DNA of 38,592 nt from Acanthaster planci. Its lineage: Eukaryota; Echinodermata; Asteroidea; Valvatida; Acanthasteridae. Within the stretch, counting starts at the first letter, position 1, and every line of letters starts with the position of its first letter. Position numbers and translations under genes: made by a program. The stretch lies in the NCBI RefSeq assembly GCF_001949145.1, contig NW_019091790.1:11179-49770 (forward strand). Direction: 5' to 3'. The notes under the pieces were generated by a model that saw only the letters and a list, made by a program, of their open reading frames with translations, was not told where the DNA came from and did no database searches. This document shows, piece by piece, positions 32,263 to 38,592 of the stretch.

Positions 32263-32514
32263 CTTGCCAACCTTTCAGATGAGAAGCAAGGTCAAGTCTG
32301 CCGATCATGTTTAGTGCCTTTGCCAGATTTCTTGACTGATCAACGCCAAATGGCTGCCGCTCTCTCCATTTGATTAGCATATCTAAGGTAAGGCTTCGAC
32401 TGCTCTTCTGGAAGACGTAGCTCTCGGGGCTGTTAAAGCCCAAGCAAAAAGCAAGATCTCTCCACTCCCGATCAAGCCAATTTGAAATCTCTCGTAAGAC
32501 CCTATCACTCAGCT
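32263..32514 (-). CDS. Exon, Death domain 1 (DD1)
   Basis: Exon of 252 nt, acceptor CTTGTCAG|AG at 32515 and donor CAAG|GTAAGT at 32262, phase 1-1. The 84 codons encode one six-helix death fold: helix 1-2 with REWRDLAFCLGF, the central LDMLIKWRERQ with its conserved Trp, and the helix 5-6 stretch LAKALNMIGRLDLASHL. DDs bind other DDs to build oligomeric signalling platforms. It is the most 5' intact DD and does not belong to the duplicated DD2-DD9 cassettes. A dead copy of its 3' half lies about 1.5 kb upstream. It is not the first exon, because it starts in phase 1 and lacks a start codon. Confidence 0.88.
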
Positions 32515-33611
32515 CTGACAAGAGAACACTGACTTCATCAGCACTGATGTAACATTTAATAAGTCAATAACTACTCTTTACTCTGTACCTTGGACACATG
32601 AAACCTTCTGTAACTCGTAAACAATTACTTAAATATTAAAGGATTTTGAAATACAGACACATTTAAAAAAGACAATAAAAACCTTCAAAGTTTTACCGTC
32701 CATTTTGAGGGGAAACATTAAATACGACTAACTGCGATTGCTTGGTATGTCGATATCCCTCGCTTCACTCCTGCAGGGCTCTATATGGCGGTGGACCGCA
32801 CATGTATAAAGGAATGTGTGTTGATCGTTAAATTTTCATTGAGAAATCTCATTTTGAATTGATACCCCGAAAGTTATTCGAATCAATTTTAGGAGAAATA
32901 GCCTTCGCTTAATATCCAGAATATGTTTCTCGGGGATTAAGGGGTACGAACTTGCATTCTGGCGTCTGTGTAGATTTGTCATGTTTGTAGTGCCTTGTTG
33001 GTTTTTCGAACAAGCCTCAAGACATACTTTCTCTTCACTATTAAATGCCTTGGACGTTAGTTAGTACAGGCGTGTCATACATAGTGTGGACCTCTGCACA
33101 AAAGAAGTCCACATTATGCAGAGTACGGGGATGTTGTGTGGACTCGCACACGTCCACACAATGTTTTCCCCTCGCTGAAAAACAGTTCCAGAGACATTTG
33201 GGGGGCAAGGTTATCTGTAGCAAAATGAAGAGGAACAGTCCAGGAAATCACCATCAAAAATCCAGCTCGAAGGAGTTATCCCACTGGGACAAAAAGGAGC
33301 ATTTACCTTAACCAAAGGAGAACAAAGGATGCCCACACGTCGTAAGTCAAACAAGTGTTGTGAGTGGGTATGGGTGGATGTGTTGGAGGGGCGGTTGACT
33401 GCTTATTATATCCCCTCATTGAACGGAAAATAAAATTCCAAAACAGGCTGTTGATTTCCGCAAGATGGGGTGTCTTTCTTGTCAAGTTCAGTGTTAACTG
33501 AGAGCTTAAGCTTCAGCTATTTACTGACCAGCAATCACTAATAATACTTGATTTACATTCTGAGTTCAGCTGTCCAGGATGGTGGGAATCTTTTGTGGGA
33601 AACTCAACACA

Positions 33612-33636
33612 AAAATAAATAAATAAATAAATAAAT
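33612..33636. repeat. (AAAT)n microsatellite
   Basis: Six AAAT/AATA units in a row, directly readable. It sits inside the decayed copy of the DD1 downstream intron and is absent from the intact copy. Confidence 0.95.
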
Positions 33637-33770
33637 CTGGCCAGTCGGCTATAATAACACTCATACCTTGGGGTAAATATATTTCTTAAATTATTAAGGC
33701 ATTCGTTCATTTCATATTTAATGTGTCTTTTGCGTAATCGGAGCAATTATTGAAATAATCAGTCACTTAC

Positions 33771-33838
33771 TCCCAAAAAGATTTAAATCATAAGCAAGAT
33801 CGACTGTGTCGCCGAGATTTCCTGATTCACAGTCTAGT
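33771..33838 (-). pseudogene. Decayed remnant of a Death-domain exon
   Basis: The last part of a DD exon is recognisable here, with a donor reading GGGA|GTAAGTGA at 33771. The frame gives a peptide with SGNL, then VDLAYDL, which matches the end of DD1 (SRNL ... LDLASHL) with about five residues missing. The intron that follows also matches the intron after DD1: both contain GGAGCAATTA-TGAAATAAT shortly before the donor. No open frame for the first two thirds of a DD and no acceptor could be found upstream, so I read it as a dead duplicate of DD1, although a heavily diverged functional half-exon is possible. Confidence 0.55.
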
Positions 33839-34576
33839 CTCGAACGTCAAGGATGTTGAAGATCTCGAGAAAAAGGGGAAGTATATTTGCAGCGTTGTTT
33901 TTATTCGTCTTCAATTATCACAATATTCAAAATATACATCTGTATTGAAAGCCGTACCTTTTGAATAAAATATTCCAGTATGGTCCATTCTCCTCTCGGA
34001 TCCCTCTCACTCTTGGTGAAGCCAACAGGTCTGATAAATCTGATGTTAAATGAAATGAAAAGCAGCCTGAACTGTCACTTCGCGCAGATCAAGATTCAAG
34101 TTTGAAACCCAGCTACTTAAACGTGATAATGAATAAAAGGAATGCCATCGTTACCTGTTTTGTTTGTTTTATTTTTGTTGTTGTTGTTCTACGACTTGCT
34201 AACAGAGAGCGGTCTACGACATAGGCGTAAACGACAGGTCAAGACTTGTGGATGTAAAATGTCGGTCCCAATCACGCATGTTCAAAGGATATCTCTAAAA
34301 ACAAAACTAATGTTTTCAAAACACAAGATTATAAACCTGATCAAAATTTCAGCATGTGTTTCTTTCAATAAGCACATGAGTATACTGAAATGAGTACAAT
34401 GAGAATTGAACAACGAACAAATGAAAAATGAACAACGCGTGTCACGTGGTCGCGAGTTTTCAAGGGAGAAGTCGAGAACAATCTGTAACATGCATGGAAT
34501 TGATGTCGTATATGTACGTGATTTTGCACTGGGGCTGTTAGTAGTAGTTGCACATACACGTTTAAATGGTATTTGA

Positions 34577-34800
34577 TTGAGCCAAGGGCGTAGCCAGGGG
34601 GGGGGCTGGGGGCACGTGCCCCCACAAATTCCCAGTGCCGCCTCGACTCAAAAAAAAACAAACGGCTGAATGTATATTGAACAATGCTAATAAAAGCTTG
34701 CCCCCCCCCAAAAAAAACACAAAACTGACAGCTGGTGTACCCCCATAAGATCCTCCAGCCCCCCTTCTACCAATGATAAAATCCTAGTAACGCCACTGGG
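34577..34800. mobile_element. MITE-like element with GGCGTAGCCAGG termini
   Basis: The left end AAGGGCGTAGCCAGG is mirrored by the right end AAATCCTAGTAACGCCACTGG. Such GGCGTAGCCAGG ends recur in many marine animal transposons. The inside is C- and G-run rich without coding potential. The two ends have several mismatches, so the copy is old. Confidence 0.6.
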
Positions 34801-36105
34801 TGGAGCCAACTGCCACGTAGGCCACAGAACATTACTGATGCCCAGTATAACAATAACGTCATTCCAGCTACTGTCTGAGCGAATGCTTGACTTTACTCCT
34901 CCCCTTGTACCGAATGAGCTGGCGCAAACAGAAACTGGCTTTATACATACTTTATATGTTAGTGTTGTAACAAAGGAAGAGGTTGTGCATTCTGACAAGC
35001 TCAGAGTGGTATTTCGGTGCCAGTAATGTTCACATTGTGCACAAGAATACTTCTATAACTTTCCATAGCACTTTTATAACTTTCCATAGTACGCTTTAAC
35101 TAAGTCTTGCTCCCCCGACAAAAAGATACCGACTACTCTGAGAGATATGTAGCCGGCATAGTCACCCGACTTTTGTTTTGGAAAACTCCCAAAGTCGCCA
35201 AAATTTGCAAAACCCTTAAAATGGCTGATATTAGAAAACATCTGCAATGCAATAACCTTCCTTCATGGATATCCCGACATAGGCTACTACAAGAAAGTCT
35301 CTGTCTTAAAAATGTTCGTTGCCACTTATGACTGCAATTTTTATTACTTCAATGGAGGTTACCAGACCTACAGCTTCTACACGTCGTCGGAATGGTTAGG
35401 TCCTAGAATCAGACTAGCCTCGAGTTGCCTACCAATATACGACAGTGCAAGGTCAATTAGACCTGGTTAAAATAACGACTGAATTGAAATGTTTGGAGAA
35501 TAACGCAGATTTCCCACATCAATTGTGCGCGTCATAGCGCTCATTGATCTGAAAATGCTTTAACACCTGTGTATATACGTACACATCAATCCGCACTGCC
35601 AAAGTCTGAAAACATACCCATGCGTGCATATTCGTGAAAACTGACAAGAATTAAAGGTTAATTTATGTAGCATTAAAATGGCTCAGAGCTGTTTTTATTG
35701 ATTTTCAGACGATGCCGCAGGTGTTACATAAAAAATCGTCTGCTTTGGTCACGTGGAACTGACTCTCTTTGTGTCGAAAACAACCAAACTGCTAGATGTA
35801 TGGCCTACGTGCTCTGTCGGAATGTTGATGCACACACTATTGTCAGGCCAAAACGCAGCTATTCATCTTTTGTTTTGGTGGCCTAAAGGGGGACTTGAGA
35901 AAGTAACCTCAAGGCTGAATGTTCTTCCAGTTTAAACCACTGTTGTGACGTCAGCCTATTCAGTAAAGTGTCGATTACTCTTAAGAACGTACAGTTAACA
36001 GTGCATTCTTAAAAAGAATGTACAGATTTCAAGAATGTATAGTTTGGACATTCTGTTGAGATTAGCGATTTTCAGTTCAGGTGAACCGCTCTTTACGTTG
36101 CACTG
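34801..36105. other. No gene seen
   Basis: AT-rich sequence upstream of the DD gene, with only the tandem duplication at 35051. Small plus-strand frames here have no recognised domain. Confidence 0.5.
35051..35092 (+). repeat. Short tandem duplication
   Basis: TTCTATAACTTTCCATAG is followed at once by CACTTTTATAACTTTCCATAG, a two-copy tandem repeat of about 20 bases. No function suggested. Confidence 0.75.
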
Positions 36106-36203
36106 TACACTCTAAAACTCCCGGGTCAGATTGACCTAGAATTGGGTCAAGACGAATGGCACCCAATTCTAGGTCAAATTGACCCGAGAGTTTTTAGAGT
36201 GTA
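36106..36203. mobile_element. Palindromic MITE-like hairpin
   Basis: A 98-bp near-perfect palindrome: TACACTCTAAAACTCCCGGG at the left is the inverse of the GAGAGTTTTTAGAGTGTA end, and the inner arms TGACCTAGAATTGGGT and ACCCAATTCTAGGTCA are exact. The loop is about 13 bases. ACACTCTAAAAACTC ends are common in small palindromic elements of animal genomes. A flanking duplication is not clear. Confidence 0.8.
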
Positions 36204-38592
36204 TAATTTTTTAATGTGTCTCCTTCCATTGTAGTTTTATTTCATCTTTTTTCATTTTGACTTAGATTTATATTCTAATAGTTATGTATAATTTCCATTA
36301 TTTTTATAATGTTTCTTTGTGTATTTCTTTTAAAATTCACATTTAGCCACTTTACCGTCGGTTAAACCTCAGTCCTAAATCTTTCTCTGCTTTTGAATAA
36401 TTTTTGAAGACAACTTCAACAAGGACAATTCATTTACAAATTTGCGAAACAGATTAATCGTTTAGAAACTTAGGCATGTATACTTCCCAGATGAATGAGA
36501 TGATATTCTAAATGGATGTATTTTTTAAACAGAAGAATTCCTTTTGGTGAATGAAGGATTTCAAAGAGGAAGCATGTACTTCCAAGGTTGTAAACGTGAT
36601 CTTCACTTGAAGAGACAGTGAAGTGTAGTTTTCAAATCAGTCACTCGGGAAACTTGCTTATTGGTGGTGTAAAAGGTCCTTAGCTCCGTAAAGTCATATC
36701 AATAGCCTAAATTTAGCATATCGGCGCAACTAACTTATAGATATAAATCCATTTGGACCGTAAGACAGTGTGTGTGCTGACGGTGTCGACTCCATGTCTG
36801 CAGGTAACTTCGTGTAAAGCATGCACTAGTAAATGAAAGACAGTTACCACGGCTTGGGCCAGAAATGAAGCTTTGATGTACATGCAAATGTAAACAGCTA
36901 GCCAACGCTGGACAAATGATGGAATGCATCTCATTGCTATCAAAGCATCAGTAAACCCTTTTTGTCCTTTTGTAGAACATGGACAATCATAGCTAGTGGA
37001 GCTAGGAGGGACGTGGTTTAAGTCATAGATACAACCCAAAAGGTGGGATTCGTTTATTCGAACGTCTCTAGTTTTTCTTCGTTTCACCTTAATGGAATGC
37101 TCGGTAACAACGGGATTTTTCCAAAAGTTCTTCAACGAAGGATTTTTGTACAGATTTATAGAAATGCATACGCATATTATGCATGTAACATACATAGATC
37201 GAGACGGATAGTCCACCCCTAGTAAAGCACAAAAAACCTGCTATCGCGGCATACTGAAGCCAACTTTTAAAATATTTTTTGAGTTCATGGAATTATTGAG
37301 ATGATTTGGGGGTATGCCCAGTAGTTTCCCGAAGACAGGCAAACCAAAATATTTTCTCAAAATTTCTCGAGATTTCTTAAGGTTTACTCAACAGCGACGG
37401 TAGGTCGTGTAGTAAAATTGAAATGTCCGATACAACAAAACAGTGGACCATGACTAATGCCAAGATGCCCAAAAATATCAAGACGAAAATCAGTTGTAAT
37501 GCTGAGGCATATTTTCATTCGTACATATTTAATTCTAGAGTTATTTCAGACCCCTTAGGTCTCTTTTTTGGATTATAGAGTAGTTCAACAACTAAAAAAA
37601 CCACCAAAGACATCTCCACTATTGCAAATCCATGAACCCATACCTATAAGCTTCAAAACAAAAGTCCTGTGAAATTTCTATATTTCATCATCAAGCTTTC
37701 CATCATAGATTTCAAACCATCTCTTTCAACTTCGACTATGTTCTTTGAATTAGCGATTACACGCTGTTACAATAATATGTGATTTGTTAGTTTTTTGTTT
37801 ATTACTTTCTCCTTTTTCAAATTAATTTTCTGTTTTGAATAATGCTTACAAAGACGGTTCAAGCGGGCTTCATTTATATACATGCAACTATATGTATTAC
37901 TTTTGAAATGCGGTGCAAACTAACTCCCTGAAGATTACTGTCGCTAATATCAAAACAAACCGGTTGAGCTAAGGATTTCTTTTGTACACAACGATTTAAA
38001 ACGACACAGCACTATCTATTAATAGCAGAGCTAGAATTGACAAAACATGACAAGATCGACCTCTCTGACATGATTTGAAATTCTTCTAAAAATGCAGAAA
38101 CCCACGGTTCCAGACCAGAAACAGTTTCAGACCAGCATTTAAACTTCCATGGAAGACGAAAGTAATCACCCTTAATACGTTACAAAAAGCTTTATAAACC
38201 TAGAACCTCCGAAAATACAGCTCTGAACACTCTCAAACACGCATCCAATTATAGATGTTTATTTAAAAGTCTTTGCAAATTTTGTCATCATTAAGAGCCA
38301 TGAAATGAAATTTCTTTGTTACGGATGATCCACATCAAATCGCACTGCAGAGTCACATTGCCGTTTTGAAAAAAAGTCCTCCAATTCACTGCTATTTGGG
38401 AAACTTATTTCATCAAAATATACCAGATTGACAAAAAATCCGATTTACATGCGCAATTAAATGACAAAGGATACATTTCTTTACTATAATGGCTCTGGCA
38501 TATTTGGGCAACGACACCCTCCATGAGAGAAAAAAGAGATAATTTTTATTAAGTAGCCAAAACCCAGACACTGGCCCTTTTACCAGACTGCC
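36204..38592. other. No gene supported
   Basis: AT-rich. A 167-codon open frame on the minus strand (36713-37216) is the longest here. It has Cys/His-rich, low-information composition and no motif I know, and I see no clear splice context. The missing 5' exons of the DD gene could lie here or beyond the window; none was recognised. Confidence 0.5.

Larger units (their letters stand above)
1257..32514 (-). other. Gene model: giant multi-Death-domain protein with central ZU5-UPA (5' end incomplete)
   Basis: This is the transcript-level view of the minus-strand exons listed separately. Order of modules is DD1, linker, DD2, DD3, DD4, linker, DD5, DD6, DD7, DD8, linker, DD9, adaptor, ZU5, UPA (two exons), four linker exons, DD10, DD11, then unresolved small exons and DD12 with a stop. 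Each exon was placed by an open frame, an AG acceptor, a GT donor and a matching phase. DD1-DD11 are all phase 1-1, the ZU5-UPA block is phase 0-0, and adaptor exons at 18.6 and 12.0 kb convert between them. ZU5-UPA-DD is the cytoplasmic module of UNC5, PIDD and ankyrins, so a cytosolic death-fold scaffold is likely (inference). I see no signal peptide, membrane segment or caspase domain in these exons. A cluster of two or three genes cannot be excluded, above all between DD11 and DD12. Confidence 0.7.

Noticed and set aside
34142-34393. Plus-strand frame starting with a hydrophobic stretch like a signal peptide
   Set aside because: The hydrophobic run comes from a TTG/TTT-rich repeat (TTTGTTGTTGTTGTT); no downstream domain or exon.
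36713-37216. 167-codon minus-strand open frame
   Set aside because: No motif, no splice context with the DD gene, Cys/His-rich composition of translated AT-rich DNA. Left as unsupported.

Overview
This window reads as a piece of a gene-sparse, intron-rich animal genome. Short coding exons lie far apart, are bounded by GT/AG splice signals, and sit among AT-rich introns littered with LINE fragments and small inverted-repeat transposons. No bacterial operon structure, rRNA, tRNA or CRISPR array was seen. The protein families (Death domain, ZU5, UPA) and the repeats fit a marine invertebrate, plausibly a deuterostome such as an echinoderm. That placement is inference and no species is claimed.

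Every convincing coding exon is on the minus strand, so transcription runs from high to low coordinates. In that order the window holds: a decayed Death-domain (DD) exon near 33.8 kb; DD1 at 32.5 kb; DD2-DD5 at 29.0-25.7 kb; DD6-DD9 at 24.3-20.7 kb; an adaptor exon at 18.6 kb; a large ZU5 exon at 18.0-17.3 kb; two UPA exons at 16.7-16.3 kb; four linker exons at 13.8-12.0 kb; DD10 and DD11 at 11.8-10.6 kb; a possible tail exon at 9.2 kb; small linker exons at 3.0-1.8 kb; and DD12 in a terminal exon ending in a stop at 1257. The true 5' end (start codon and promoter) was not found and is probably beyond the window.

The internal DD1-DD11 exons start and end in phase 1, while the ZU5-UPA and following linker exons are phase 0, with adaptor exons joining the two classes. 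From DD1 to DD11 the frame can be followed through about 1,500 codons. The simplest reading is one very large protein with nine N-terminal DDs, one ZU5-UPA module and two or three C-terminal DDs. DD2-DD5 and DD6-DD9 are two copies of the same four-exon cassette. The link from DD11 to DD12 is not resolved, because an in-frame stop at 9146 could end the protein and I see no exon making the needed phase change.

ZU5-UPA-DD modules occur in UNC5 receptors, PIDD and ankyrins, and ZU5-UPA forms the FIIND of NLRP1/CARD8. This gene therefore looks like a death-fold signalling scaffold. An H-F-T motif at the end of ZU5 sits where PIDD and FIIND proteins cut themselves.

Mobile DNA includes a 5'-truncated CR1/L2-like LINE (4.2-5.1 kb), a wrecked endonuclease/reverse-transcriptase retroelement (14.25-15.66 kb), a 1.4 kb element with about 300-bp inverted arms carrying a nested insertion (19.03-20.41 kb), and several MITE-like hairpins. 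About 5.2-9.1 kb, 30-32.2 kb and 34.8-38.6 kb show no gene I can support.
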